Shown piece after piece: positions 9,260 to 18,125 of a DNA stretch of 64,000 nt (the first letter of the stretch is position 1; each line of letters begins with the position of its first letter). Position numbers and translations under genes: made by a program. The DNA comes from JAPPHA01 sp965221575 (GTDB taxonomy: Bacteria; Pseudomonadota; Alphaproteobacteria; Rhodobacterales; Rhodobacteraceae), in contig CBDCSM010000013.1 of NCBI GenBank assembly GCA_965221575.1, forward strand, positions 496,001 through 560,000. Direction: 5' to 3'. The notes below the pieces were generated by a model, which saw only the letters and a program-made list of their open reading frames with translations, searched no databases and was not told the DNA's origin.

Positions 9260-9565
9260 CGGAACGATTTCGGGGCGACGGTGGGCTAACGAAACGCGGC
9301 CAGGTTCAGGAAGCACGTGACAAACCCATTCGGCCAGGTTTCGGTGATTTCCGCCACCGCTCCTGGCCGGGACTGAACATCACTGGAGAACGCAACCGCA
9401 TGAATCAGCACATTTCAGTTCGCCAACGCTTTCCGGCAATCGAAATCGAGATTCACCTGCCAATGCTCCACGCACTGTCTCGGAACTCTTCCGGTTTCCG
9501 GGTTCACCGGGCGCGGGAGCCGCAAAAGGCCAAGCCCCTGCCGCCACGCGTGCAAGGTGATCGAC
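9260..9565 (-). pseudogene. Decayed alpha/beta hydrolase fragment, paralogous to the gene at 13151-14002
   Basis: Read on the minus strand, the fragment gives HWQVNLDFDCRKALAN, then an in-frame TGA at about 9416-9418, then VLIHAVAFSSDVQSRPGAV and AEITETWPNGF to a stop near 9288. The intact hydrolase at 13.2 kb contains QWQACLDFDCRKELAS, VPVHAVAFSEDVQTQPGMV and REVAEICPNGV at the same order and spacing. So this is the C-terminal part of a second copy that has lost its catalytic half. The two copies flank the GST-SDR-cupin-OsmC operon. Confidence 0.8.
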
Positions 9566-9566
9566 G

Positions 9567-10445
9567 ATGTCGGGCAATCCTCGCGTATTGATGCCCGGCG
9601 GTCCAAAAGCGTCAAACGTTCATCTGTGCCATGCGACGTGCGCGCTAAGCCCGAAAGGACGCGCCGCCAAGGTGCGGTTTGCGATGGACGAAAAGGAACT
9701 GGAATGGCATGGCGTCTACATCGATATCCTGAAAGGCGAACAATTCGACCCGGAATATCTGAAGCTCAACCCCAAGGGCGTGGTGCCGACGCTCGTTCAC
9801 GACGACCTCGTCATCCCGGATTCTACCGTCATCATCGAATATCTCGACCAGACCGCGCCGGAAACCAGCGTTCATCCGGCCGACCCCTGGGAGCGGGCGC
9901 AGGTCCGCTATTGGACCAAGGCGGTCGACGAGGATCTGCATCCCGCCTGCGGAGCGGTCACCTTTGTCTGTTCCCATCGCCACACTGTCTTGAAGAATCT
10001 TGGCCCCGAGGGGGTGAGGGAGTTCCTTGCCTCGACGCCGAAAATCTCGGTGACCTCGGATTGGAAAAGCCGGAAAGACGCCTTCGTACGCCATGGGTTC
10101 GAGGCGCCGGGCGCGGCCGAGAAGGTCAAGCTCTACGATACCTATCTTCACAAGATGGAGGACGCGCTGAGCGGCGGGGACGACTGGCTCGTCGGCAACA
10201 GGTTCTCGATCGCCGACATCGCCATGACGCCTTACGTCAATCGCCTTGCGATGATGTCGATGCGCGGCATGTGGGAAGGCGGGCGTTTGCCGAATGTCGG
10301 GCGCTGGTTTGCACGGATCGAGGCGCGGCCGAACTTCAAAAGGTGCTTCCTGGACTGGGTACCCGGAGACCTGACCGATGATCTTCGCGAAAACGGGGCC
10401 AAGAGTTGGCCCGAGGTCGCGAAGATACTCGAAATCGAATTTTGA
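9567..10445 (+). CDS. Glutathione S-transferase family protein
   Basis: A 292-residue cytosolic protein with an N-terminal thioredoxin-like glutathione domain and a C-terminal helical domain. The N-domain shows a SPKGRAAK helix start, the cis-proline phrase NPKGVVPTLVHDD and the gamma-glutamyl-contacting DSTVIIEYLD. The helical domain has the N-capping motif FSIADIAMTPYV. ATG 9567 follows an AAGGTGA ribosome site. It is first in a plus-strand operon with an SDR 15 bases downstream, a cupin and an OsmC protein. Family members conjugate or isomerise electrophiles, or dehalogenate with glutathione. Its company suggests a role in handling a reactive catabolic intermediate, which is inference. Confidence 0.9.
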   Translation: MSGNPRVLMPGGPKASNVHLCHATCALSPKGRAAKVRFAMDEKELEWHGVYIDILKGEQFDPEYLKLNPKGVVPTLVHDDLVIPDSTVIIEYLDQTAPETSVHPADPWERAQVRYWTKAVDEDLHPACGAVTFVCSHRHTVLKNLGPEGVREFLASTPKISVTSDWKSRKDAFVRHGFEAPGAAEKVKLYDTYLHKMEDALSGGDDWLVGNRFSIADIAMTPYVNRLAMMSMRGMWEGGRLPNVGRWFARIEARPNFKRCFLDWVPGDLTDDLRENGAKSWPEVAKILEIEF

Positions 10446-10460
10446 CAAAGGGAGGCGACC

Positions 10461-11216
10461 ATGGGTCGACTGGAAGGAAAAGCAGCGGTAATCACCGGAG
10501 CCGCGCAAGGCATTGGTGCAATCATGGCCAAGGCAATGGCCGACGAAGGGGCAAAGGTCCTGATGACGGATGTGCAGGATACCGCGGACGCGGTGAAGGC
10601 CATCACCGACGCCGGCGGGACGGCCAAGGGAATGAAGGTCGACGTGACATCAAACGACGATCTCGCGGCCATGGTCGAAACGGCCAGGACCGACCTGGGC
10701 GGGATCGACATCTTGGTCAACAATGCCTCGATCTTCGCCACGATCAAACCCAAGCCCTTCCTTCAGATCGAAGACGACGAGTTCGATCTGATCATGCGGG
10801 TCAATACCCGTGGCGTGCACCAGGTCATGCGCGCCATCGTTCCGACCATGATTCAGGCGGGTGGCGGAAAGGTCATCAACATCGCGTCGGGGACCTTTTA
10901 CTACGGCCCCCCGGGACTGTCGCACTATACGGCCTCGAAAGGCGCTGTCATCGCCTTGACCCGCTGCCACGCGCGCGAGTTGGGTGACAAGAACATCCAG
11001 GTCAATGCCATCGCGCCAGGGCTTACGGAAAGCGAAGGCGTGAAGGCCAACACGGGCTTTGACATGGCGCGCGCACCGACGATCGCCACGCGCTCGATCA
11101 AGCGCGAGATGCTGCCCGAAGACCTGCTCGGTACGCTCATGTATCTTGCTACATCCGACAGCGATTTCGTTACCGGGCAGACGCTGAACGTGGACGGAGG
11201 AAAGGTAAATGTCTGA
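10461..11216 (+). CDS. Short-chain dehydrogenase/reductase (SDR)
   Basis: A 251-residue classical SDR. The nucleotide-binding motif TGAAQGIG is at residues 12-19, the acidic D37 at the end of strand 2 points to NAD preference, NNAS is at 87-90, and the catalytic Ser143, Tyr156 and Lys160 are present (SHYTASK). The C-terminal GQTLNVDGG is also typical. A strong GGGAGG ribosome site precedes ATG 10461. The stop overlaps the next start by eight bases, so the SDR and cupin are coupled. It probably oxidises or reduces a hydroxyl/carbonyl of the pathway substrate; the substrate is not identifiable from sequence. Confidence 0.92.
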   Translation: MGRLEGKAAVITGAAQGIGAIMAKAMADEGAKVLMTDVQDTADAVKAITDAGGTAKGMKVDVTSNDDLAAMVETARTDLGGIDILVNNASIFATIKPKPFLQIEDDEFDLIMRVNTRGVHQVMRAIVPTMIQAGGGKVINIASGTFYYGPPGLSHYTASKGAVIALTRCHARELGDKNIQVNAIAPGLTESEGVKANTGFDMARAPTIATRSIKREMLPEDLLGTLMYLATSDSDFVTGQTLNVDGGKVNV

Positions 11217-11709
11217 GAATGCCAAGACCATGTCCAAACGCTTTACATTCGTGCCCCCCGGCGGTGGCCCGGACCACGACTGGTCGGCGGACCATATCTT
11301 CGTGAAAGTCTCGGCCGCCGACACCGGCGGCCAGTACACGCTGGTGGAGGATAACCTGAAGGCCAATTTCGCGTTGGGCCTTCACATGCATCGCTACCAC
11401 GCCGAGACCTTCTACATCCTCGAAGGGTCGCTCGATTTCTTTGTCGATGGCGAGTGGGTGACCGCCGTTCCCGGGGTCTGCCTGCACATACCGCCGGGAA
11501 TCCCGCACGCCTGCTTCATGTCGGAAGGATTTTCCGGAGCGCGGATGTTGATGATCTTTCAACCGGCTGGCTTCGATCAATACCTGGACGAATTGGCTCA
11601 AATGAACGAGGCCGATTTCGAAGACGCTTCCAGGATGAAGGCTTTGGAGGACAAATACGATATCGTCCAGATCGGGCCGGTGCCCGAACGCAAGGCGCCG
11701 GGAACCTGA
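11209..11709 (+). CDS. Cupin-domain protein
   Basis: A 166-residue single-domain cupin. The first cupin motif is visible as HMHRYHAETFYILEG (His59, His61 or His64, Glu66) and the second as IPPGIPHACF, so the metal-binding residues are present. Such small cupins act as isomerases, dioxygenases, lyases or ligand sensors; no DNA-binding domain is attached, so an enzyme is more likely. The ATG lies within the end of the SDR gene (ATGTCTGA), indicating translational coupling. The role in this GST-SDR-OsmC operon is unknown. Confidence 0.85.
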   Translation: MSENAKTMSKRFTFVPPGGGPDHDWSADHIFVKVSAADTGGQYTLVEDNLKANFALGLHMHRYHAETFYILEGSLDFFVDGEWVTAVPGVCLHIPPGIPHACFMSEGFSGARMLMIFQPAGFDQYLDELAQMNEADFEDASRMKALEDKYDIVQIGPVPERKAPGT

Positions 11710-11774
11710 TCGAAGGGAGGCGTGCCGGGGCCGCGACGGTTACCGCGAGATTTGAAGCACGTTAGGAAACCAGC

Positions 11775-12956
11775 ATGGCAAAACTTGGCGACGATATCAT
11801 CGGCACCAGCGGTTTACCGCCATTCTTCAAGCTGACGAATGCCGGCGAAGTGGCCATCGATGCGCCGGACAACCGCAAGGGAGACGCGCTACGCACCTGG
11901 GTTCGCTCGCTCTCGGGCTTCCAGAAAGAGGCGCTCGTACGATCGGCCAGGACCGGTGACACGTGGCGCCTGGTCTCGGACGAGGGACCCTATCTGAACG
12001 GCCACGACGCCGCGCCATGTCCCCTGGCCTTCCTCAGCACAGGCATGGCGGCGAGCTTCATGAACGAAATCCTTGCGCTCGCGGATCTCCAGGGCGTGGA
12101 AATCGGCAAGCTGAAGCTCGTCCAGGACAATTATTACACCATGAAGGGTTCGATGCCCAAACGCACCATGGTGGGTGGGGCCGAGGACGTCGAGCTACGG
12201 GTCGAGATCGACTGCCAACTGGACGACGACGCGCTAAACGGATTCCTTGTCGACGCGGCCTGTGCCTCGCCGCCTTACGGGCTGATACGGAGCCAGCTGG
12301 CGAGCCTTTTCAAGCTGGGCAAGAACGGCGCCGAGCTTCCCACTGCCAGAGCCGCGGAACTCGACGCGCCGCTTTTCCCGGATCCGGGTGATCACTTCGC
12401 CAAGGCCGACCCTGCTGCGGATGTGCCTGAGTTGATGGAACCCGTCGGCCGCACCCCAGAGAAGGTCGTGGAAAAGGGCACGACGGCAGGCGGTTCGTCA
12501 CTCTCGGACGAACAGGACCGGCGCCTGAACATCGGCGCCGTGGCGGTTTTGCGCGAAGACGGGATCAAGGACATCCAGCAGATGCAGTATTCGCCCCATG
12601 GCACCTCGTTTCGTTTCCTCAGTTCCGAGGACGGGCGCGCCCCTGATGCCACGACGCTGATCAGCGCGGGAATCGGTTTCTGTTTCATGACGCAGTTCGG
12701 GCGGTTCGTGTCGATGCTGAAGCTCGACCTGCCGGACTATCGCATCGTGCAAGACACCCATTTCAGCCTGGGTGGTGCCTCGGGCGGGACCGGCAAGGCG
12801 GGAGAGGCCGACCCCGTCGAGACGCACGTTCACCTGGAAACCGGAGAGAGCGATGAGACCGCTCAGGAAATGCTGGATATCTCGGAACAGACCTGCTTCC
12901 TGCACGCGCTTTGCCGCACGGACCTGAAAACCAGGCTCAAGGTCGTGAGAGTCTGA
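11775..12956 (+). CDS. Protein with two tandem OsmC-like domains
   Basis: A 393-residue protein that looks like two OsmC folds in one chain. The first half has PCPLAFLSTGMAASFMNEIL, matching the OsmC helix that normally carries the first peroxidatic cysteine. The second half repeats this as ATTLISAGIGFCFMTQFGRF, and ends with SEQTCFLHALCRTDL, a typical second-cysteine region. The two halves differ in cysteine placement: the first lacks the second cysteine, while the second has cysteines in both places. OsmC/Ohr proteins reduce organic hydroperoxides by a thiol mechanism. It is the last gene of the GST operon, suggesting joint detoxification or a shared pathway. Normal OsmC is about 140-180 residues, so this is a fused duplicate. 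Confidence 0.75.
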   Translation: MAKLGDDIIGTSGLPPFFKLTNAGEVAIDAPDNRKGDALRTWVRSLSGFQKEALVRSARTGDTWRLVSDEGPYLNGHDAAPCPLAFLSTGMAASFMNEILALADLQGVEIGKLKLVQDNYYTMKGSMPKRTMVGGAEDVELRVEIDCQLDDDALNGFLVDAACASPPYGLIRSQLASLFKLGKNGAELPTARAAELDAPLFPDPGDHFAKADPAADVPELMEPVGRTPEKVVEKGTTAGGSSLSDEQDRRLNIGAVAVLREDGIKDIQQMQYSPHGTSFRFLSSEDGRAPDATTLISAGIGFCFMTQFGRFVSMLKLDLPDYRIVQDTHFSLGGASGGTGKAGEADPVETHVHLETGESDETAQEMLDISEQTCFLHALCRTDLKTRLKVVRV

Positions 12957-13150
12957 GAAACGGCTGGCTTGCTCGCCCGAATGGAAATGCCCGACCCCGC
13001 TCGATAAGCCCCGCCCGGCCTACGCGGACCCGCGCGGGACGCAGGATCTCCCCGCGAGAATCGAATTCGCCGTCTGACACTGGACGCTTCTGGCAGGCGG
13101 TCGGGAAGGCAGGTGGTGCATTGCCGAGGATGCGGGTTTTCGTCGATCGT

Positions 13151-14002
13151 TCACGAATTGTCCGCCGTCATGATCTGCCGCAGCAAGGCTGCAACGACTT
13201 CAGGGCGATGGCGGGCAAACGACACATGACCAAGTCCGGGAAGTTCGTGATAGACGCCATTCGGGCAGATCTCGGCAACCTCCCGCACCATTCCAGGCTG
13301 GGTCTGAACGTCCTCCGAAAACGCGACCGCATGCACCGGTACGTCGCAGCTCGCCAGCTCCTTGCGGCAATCGAAATCGAGGCACGCCTGCCATTGGGCC
13401 ACGAGTTGGCTCGGGTCCCTGTTTCCGAATCGCACCTCGTACGCGTTCCGGATCTTTTCCCATGTTACGGGTTCGCCGAGCGCGGCGGCCGGGTAGGCGA
13501 AGGCCGCGTAATGGCAAGCCGCGAACCGGGCGGGCATGCGAAAGCCCCTTTTCCTGAACTCGATTTCCGCCTCCATCCAGTCGCGGGTGAAACCGGTTAT
13601 CCGTGCCGCGGTACCCATCGGAATGGCCAAACGCAATAGACGGGGAAATGAAACTGCCACCTGCTGGGCGATCAATCCGCCCATCGACAGGCCGATCAGG
13701 ACGACGGGGGGATCACAAGCGGACTCGATGACCGCGGCACAGTCCCGTGCGAAATCCTCGATCGACCAAGGCGGTTCAGGCGCGACCGTTTTCCCGACCC
13801 CCCGAGGGTCATAGGACGTGCACCGAAAATCGTCCGTGAAAAAGGGAAACTGTTCCACCCAGTATTCCGCCGCGGCATCGCCTCCCGGAATCCAGAGAAT
13901 GTCCGGTCCGGATCCCTGCTGGACAACCCTCATGGTGACTTCACCGGATCGAACGGATTTCGTCCGTGCGGAGATCCCGAATCCATGCCCGGTCGGAGTC
14001 AT
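13151..14002 (-). CDS. Alpha/beta-fold hydrolase
   Basis: A 283-residue cytosolic serine hydrolase. The nucleophile elbow GLSMGG places Ser106, an oxyanion-hole region IPGGD is at about 38-42, and the catalytic histidine is in LPGLGHVSF near the C-terminus. The strand preceding the acid residue reads VPVHAVAFSEDVQTQPG, where the aspartate or glutamate could serve. Substrates of this family range from esters and lactones to enol-lactones such as in the 3-oxoadipate pathway. It lies 104 bases downstream of the MttB-family gene on the same strand. A broken paralogous fragment sits at 9.3-9.6 kb. Confidence 0.88.
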   Translation of the reverse strand: MTPTGHGFGISARTKSVRSGEVTMRVVQQGSGPDILWIPGGDAAAEYWVEQFPFFTDDFRCTSYDPRGVGKTVAPEPPWSIEDFARDCAAVIESACDPPVVLIGLSMGGLIAQQVAVSFPRLLRLAIPMGTAARITGFTRDWMEAEIEFRKRGFRMPARFAACHYAAFAYPAAALGEPVTWEKIRNAYEVRFGNRDPSQLVAQWQACLDFDCRKELASCDVPVHAVAFSEDVQTQPGMVREVAEICPNGVYHELPGLGHVSFARHRPEVVAALLRQIMTADNS

Positions 14003-14106
14003 CTCGACCGCGCCATGAATCGCCTCACCTGCTTCCGGAAGCGACCGCTCCCGGGGTCCAGCCGGCCCCCGTCACCGCGTGGCAATGCAAACATGCGTGT
14101 ATCCAG

Positions 14107-15699
14107 TCATCCCGGCGGCAACGCCCCTCCTTCGTTCCTGCGTTTTTCCGCGAAGGCGATGGCCTCGGCAATTCGGACATCACTGACTTCGGGTGGCCGA
14201 AAGCCCTCGAGTACGCGTTGCCAGATCTCGGTAGCCCTGGCGCTCGCATCCTTGCTGCCCCTTTCAATCCAGGTTCCGTAGTTCGACCAGTCGGCCACCA
14301 GCGGCTCATAGAACTCGGTATCGTAACGCTCCAGTGTATGGGCGGCGCCGAAAAAATGTCCGCCCGGGTTGATTTCTGCAAGTGCATCGAGAGCAAGGGA
14401 CGAGTCGTCCGCCGGCGTTTCGGTGCAAAGCTCGGCGAAGGTCTGCATGATCTCAAGGTCGGTGATCAGTTTCTCGAAGGAAATCGACAGGCCGCCCTCG
14501 ATCCATCCGGCACCATGGATCAATATCGTTGCTCCCGCGAGGAATGCCCCCCACGCACCCATTTGGGTTTCGTTGGCTGCCTGCGCATCATTGACGTTGC
14601 CGGACGCGCCGGTCGAGTTTCGCCACGGTAATCCGATCAGGCGCGCCAACTGCCCCGCGCCCAGATTCGCCTTGACCTGTTCCGGAGTCCCGAACGCCGG
14701 TGCGCCGGATTTCATGTCCACATTAGAAGCGAAGGCCCCGTAACAGACGGGCGCTCCCGGATTCGTGATCTGGGTCAGTGAGATCGCCGCGAGTGCCTCG
14801 GCGTGGCTGAGTGTCAACGCGCCCGCGATCGTGATTGGAGCCATCGCGCCCATGAGGCAGAACGGCGTGACAACCATCAACTGTTTCCACCGCGCGAAAT
14901 CGATCAGTCCCTGGGCCATCGGAACATCCAGCTGCCGCGGAGAGTTGGTATTGACGATCGAATGGCAGTGGGGGTGCCGGCGAAACTCGTCCTCGGAAAC
15001 GCCTCGCGCCAGCCGGATCATTTCGAAACAGTCCTCGACCTGCCTTGTTCCCCGGCTGAATGCGAACGGAAGCTTGTCGCTCAATTCAAGCTGGATTCGG
15101 GTGACTTCGTAGTGCCGGACGTGTGGCGCAACGTCCTGCGGCTCAACCACGGGATTGAGCATGTGCAACACGTCGAATGACTGGGTCAGCTTCGTCAGTT
15201 CAATGAAGTCGGCGAGCTGTCCCGGCCTCCTTCCGCGTTTCAGGTCCGTGGCATTCGGAGACCCGGCCCCGGTCTGGATTGCCAGCGCTCCCGGTTCGAG
15301 GACCAGGTCCCGGCGACGTGATCCGGCGCGAACCGGAATCGAATGCGGCGCGGTCGCGATCGCCTCCTCGACGATCTCCCTCCCGATGCGCACGATCTCG
15401 GACTCGTCGTCCACGAGCGCACCTGCCGCCCGAAATCTCGCCCTTGCATCGGGCAGGAGGATTTTCATCCCGAGATTTTCCAGAACATCCAGAGCCGCCT
15501 CGTGAATCGCCTCGACCCGGTCCTCGGAGAAAACCGTCGCCGGGGTGAAGGGGTTTCGCAGAACCCTGTAGTTCACTTTCCTGGCCGTGGGCCTGGTCGA
15601 AGACCCTTTACCGTGCAGCCTTCGCCGTGACCGCCTCGCGCGGCCCGGAGAACCCGCTCTGGGATCACGCGGGTTTCGCTCTTTCGACCTGGTTGTCAT
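14107..15699 (-). CDS. Trimethylamine methyltransferase (MttB) family protein, non-pyrrolysine type
   Basis: A TIM-barrel methyltransferase of about 530 residues, family MttB/MtgB. True trimethylamine MttB has an in-frame UAG read as pyrrolysine; this gene has none, so it belongs to the non-Pyl branch whose characterised members demethylate glycine betaine, proline betaine or carnitine and pass the methyl group to a corrinoid protein. Family signatures seen are DVLENLGMKIL, GSPNATDL, ITNPGAPVCYGAFAS and GNVNDAQAANE. The N-terminus is Arg-rich and low-complexity; ATG 15699 or TTG 15723 could be the start. No corrinoid protein or second methyltransferase gene lies next to it, so the partner must be elsewhere or the function differs. 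Confidence 0.85.
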   Translation of the reverse strand: MTTRSKERNPRDPRAGSPGRARRSRRRLHGKGSSTRPTARKVNYRVLRNPFTPATVFSEDRVEAIHEAALDVLENLGMKILLPDARARFRAAGALVDDESEIVRIGREIVEEAIATAPHSIPVRAGSRRRDLVLEPGALAIQTGAGSPNATDLKRGRRPGQLADFIELTKLTQSFDVLHMLNPVVEPQDVAPHVRHYEVTRIQLELSDKLPFAFSRGTRQVEDCFEMIRLARGVSEDEFRRHPHCHSIVNTNSPRQLDVPMAQGLIDFARWKQLMVVTPFCLMGAMAPITIAGALTLSHAEALAAISLTQITNPGAPVCYGAFASNVDMKSGAPAFGTPEQVKANLGAGQLARLIGLPWRNSTGASGNVNDAQAANETQMGAWGAFLAGATILIHGAGWIEGGLSISFEKLITDLEIMQTFAELCTETPADDSSLALDALAEINPGGHFFGAAHTLERYDTEFYEPLVADWSNYGTWIERGSKDASARATEIWQRVLEGFRPPEVSDVRIAEAIAFAEKRRNEGGALPPG

Positions 15700-16196
15700 C
15701 CTTCGAAACAATCCATTTGCCAACCGGATTCACGGTCCGTTGCTTGACCTTTCCAGACAAAGGGAGACGCGGACAGATTCATCGTCGCAATTGTCAATCC
15801 GAACAGCTGCATATGCCGCCCACTCATTGAAATTCAAACAATGAGCAGGCAACGGACATTCGCGGCAGTTCCCGACTCCGATTCGATTTCCTCATTTCGG
15901 CTCCCGGCCTCCTGTCGCCCGCCTCCAACTTGCCAATCCAGGCTGCGTGTTCAAGCGGAACTTGCGTATTCTCATGGGGCGGCAATCCGCTTTCCCGGAC
16001 TCGATTCCCAGGCCGGGGTTCAGTGAGAACCGGCACCTGGAAACGTCATTCGTTACGTTGGAGACACGGCCACGACGGCCCGTGGGCGCAGGCCGTCCAT
16101 ACATCGTTCGGAATGGCGGGTTCATCCTCCAAGGATTCCCGGGCCGGATACCAACCCGGAGGTCAATGGCATGCTTATCCGCCCCGCTTCGAAGGA
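15700..16196. other. Intergenic region, no gene seen
   Basis: Neither strand shows a supported frame between the MttB-family gene and the metallopeptidase. Short frames cross it but carry no family motif or good ribosome site. Confidence 0.4.
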
Positions 16197-16601
16197 TCAT
16201 TCCCACCATTTGTCGATCGATGCGATATCTTCGTCCGTCCAACCGAAATGGTGGGCGAGTTCATGGATCACGACATGCGCGACGAGTTCCCCGAGCGTCA
16301 CATTTCCGCGCGCGACCCACTCGTCCAGAATCGCGCGCCGAAACAGCCAGATCGTATCCGGTTGTGGCGCCTGATCGGATACCGACTTGTCAGTCAGCGG
16401 CGTGCCGTCGTAGAGCCCGGTCAATTCGAACGAATCCTCCAAATCTAGACTGTCGAGCATTTCTTCGCTCGGGAATTCCTCCATCCGGATCACGACCGCT
16501 TCCGCGGCGGAGCGAAATGCGACCGGTAATGCCGCCACCGTCGCCAGCGCCATCGCCTCCATTTCCGAGACCCCAGGGGCAGTTCTGCGGTTCCAGTTCA
16601 T
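16197..16601 (-). CDS. Small zincin-like metallopeptidase family protein
   Basis: A 134-residue protein of the short bacterial metallopeptidase family (MMP/zincin type, about 120-140 residues). The zinc motif is VVIHELAHHFGW, with His113, Glu114 and His117, and a following aspartate (DEDIA) typical of this small family. No signal peptide or membrane segment is evident, so it is likely cytoplasmic. I start at ATG 16601, since the longer frame adds a low-complexity head not found in the family. It lies 232 bases downstream of the FGGY kinase on the same strand. The physiological substrate of this family is unknown. Confidence 0.82.
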   Translation of the reverse strand: MNWNRRTAPGVSEMEAMALATVAALPVAFRSAAEAVVIRMEEFPSEEMLDSLDLEDSFELTGLYDGTPLTDKSVSDQAPQPDTIWLFRRAILDEWVARGNVTLGELVAHVVIHELAHHFGWTDEDIASIDKWWE

Positions 16602-16833
16602 GGATTCAATCCAACGAAAAAGCAGGCCGGCAAGGCTTGCCGTTTTCCGTGGGTTCCGGGAATGCCTGTGCGCAGGATGATTGCAATTCCAGTGTTCCGT
16701 CCCCCTCCCTGTCGATTCGCGATTCCAGTTCAGGCTCAATCCTGGCCACTACGCCTCCAAGGCCGAAAAGCAGACCAGAGCCCGGCACAGTTGCACTTCG
16801 CGACCGGCTCACCCTGCTTCCAAACGGAATCGT

Positions 16834-18123
16834 TCAGGCAACCGAGCGAAGTGCGATTATCGCGCTTCCCGTCGCTGCGTCCGCGGAAGCGATCGAAATC
16901 GGGCCATTGAACATTCGTCTCCGAACCCGCATCCAGGCTTCGTTTTTTGCGCCGCCTCCGGTGGTCCGAATTGTCCTGACCTCTGGGGCGCCGAGATCGT
17001 GCAGGATCTCATAACCCATGCGTTCAATTCGGGTGAGGCCCTCCAGCATTCCTTGCAGAAACAACGCATCGCTTCGCGGTCTCGGTGTCAGTCTCGGCTT
17101 CAGCTCGGGATCGGACACCGGAAACCGCTCCCCGACGGCCGACAACGGATAGTAATCGAGATCGGTCTCCGAGCTTGTATCCATGTCCTTGCCAAGTCTG
17201 GCCATTTGTTCCGGGGAAAAGTGATCAAGCAGTACGCCACCGCCAGCGTTCGACGCTCCACCGGCAAGCCATTGGCCGAAGACCCGATGACTGTAAACGC
17301 CGTGCCGCGCGTCGTTGATCGGATTGTCCGACAGGAACTTCAGGACGATTGTTGTGCCGAGCGATGTCACGCCTTCGCCCACCCGCGTGGCGCCGGACGC
17401 AACGAAGGACGCAATGCTGTCGGTCGTGCCGGAAACGACACGGGTCCCTGGCCCGAATCCAAACCTGGCACGCATTTCGCGGCAGACAGTTCCGGCAGGT
17501 TGTCCGACCGCCAGCACTTCGGGAAGCAGCTCAACCCTGACCGCGAGTTGTTCATACATCTCCGTCGGCCAGGAATTCGCAACCAGGCCATATCCGAGTT
17601 TCAGGACATTGTTCTCGTCCGAATTTCCCCCCTTGCCCGCCAACCGCGCGGCGACCCAGTCCGCCTGGTGCATCGCATATGTCGCGTCCCTCGCCTCCGG
17701 AAGCTTCTGGAGAAAGATCAAACGGGCCAGCGCAGACGACGCGCCCCGGACAATGGAATCTCTTGGCGCACATCGCGCGATCGCATCTGACTCGGCATCA
17801 AATCCGGCGGAATTGTACATCAATGCCGGTGTGACCGGGCGAAGGCGGGAGTCGGCGAGAAGCAATGTTCCTGACGTACCGTCAACCGAAAGCGCCACAA
17901 TCTCGGAGACTTTCCGTTTGACGGCACCGAGTTCGATCGAAAGCTGATCCATGCATGCCGCGAACGAATCCCACCAGACTTCCGGATTCTGGACGGGTCG
18001 ACGTCTCCATAATGTCGGTGCCGGCATGGGTACCGAATACGAGGCGACATGGACTCCCATCTCGTCGATGACGGCCGTACGAACACCGGATGTGCCGAAG
18101 TCGACCCCGAGGAACAGGGACAT
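16834..18123 (-). CDS. FGGY-family carbohydrate kinase
   Basis: A 429-residue sugar kinase of the ASKHA fold. The N-terminal phosphate-1 motif is GVDFGTSGVRTAVID, a second domain motif is SGTTDSIASFVASG, LGTTIVLKF follows, and the adenosine motif appears as TTGGGAKNEAWMRVR. It is somewhat shorter than xylulokinase or glycerol kinase (about 490-500), as seen in the D-ribulokinase-like branch. It phosphorylates a sugar or polyol with ATP in the cytoplasm. It is the last gene of a minus-strand operon, two bases after a class II aldolase gene, and its product is a natural substrate for one of the three aldolases upstream. The actual sugar is not identifiable. Confidence 0.88.
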   Translation of the reverse strand: MSLFLGVDFGTSGVRTAVIDEMGVHVASYSVPMPAPTLWRRRPVQNPEVWWDSFAACMDQLSIELGAVKRKVSEIVALSVDGTSGTLLLADSRLRPVTPALMYNSAGFDAESDAIARCAPRDSIVRGASSALARLIFLQKLPEARDATYAMHQADWVAARLAGKGGNSDENNVLKLGYGLVANSWPTEMYEQLAVRVELLPEVLAVGQPAGTVCREMRARFGFGPGTRVVSGTTDSIASFVASGATRVGEGVTSLGTTIVLKFLSDNPINDARHGVYSHRVFGQWLAGGASNAGGGVLLDHFSPEQMARLGKDMDTSSETDLDYYPLSAVGERFPVSDPELKPRLTPRPRSDALFLQGMLEGLTRIERMGYEILHDLGAPEVRTIRTTGGGAKNEAWMRVRRRMFNGPISIASADAATGSAIIALRSVA

Positions 18124-18125
18124 GC

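Noticed and set aside
8104..9591. 495-codon open frame on the plus strand
   Set aside because: It is antisense to the DMT transporter and the hydrolase relic, is highly charged and repetitive in composition, and has no family motif.
14107..15699. Pyrrolysine-encoding MttB
   Set aside because: The frame has no in-frame TAG; it is the non-pyrrolysine form.
15947..17014. 355-codon plus-strand frame across the metallopeptidase and FGGY kinase 3' ends
   Set aside because: Antisense shadow of two well-supported minus-strand genes; Arg/Pro/Ser-rich composition.
16681..17790. 369-codon plus-strand frame
   Set aside because: Antisense to the FGGY kinase, no motif and no ribosome site.
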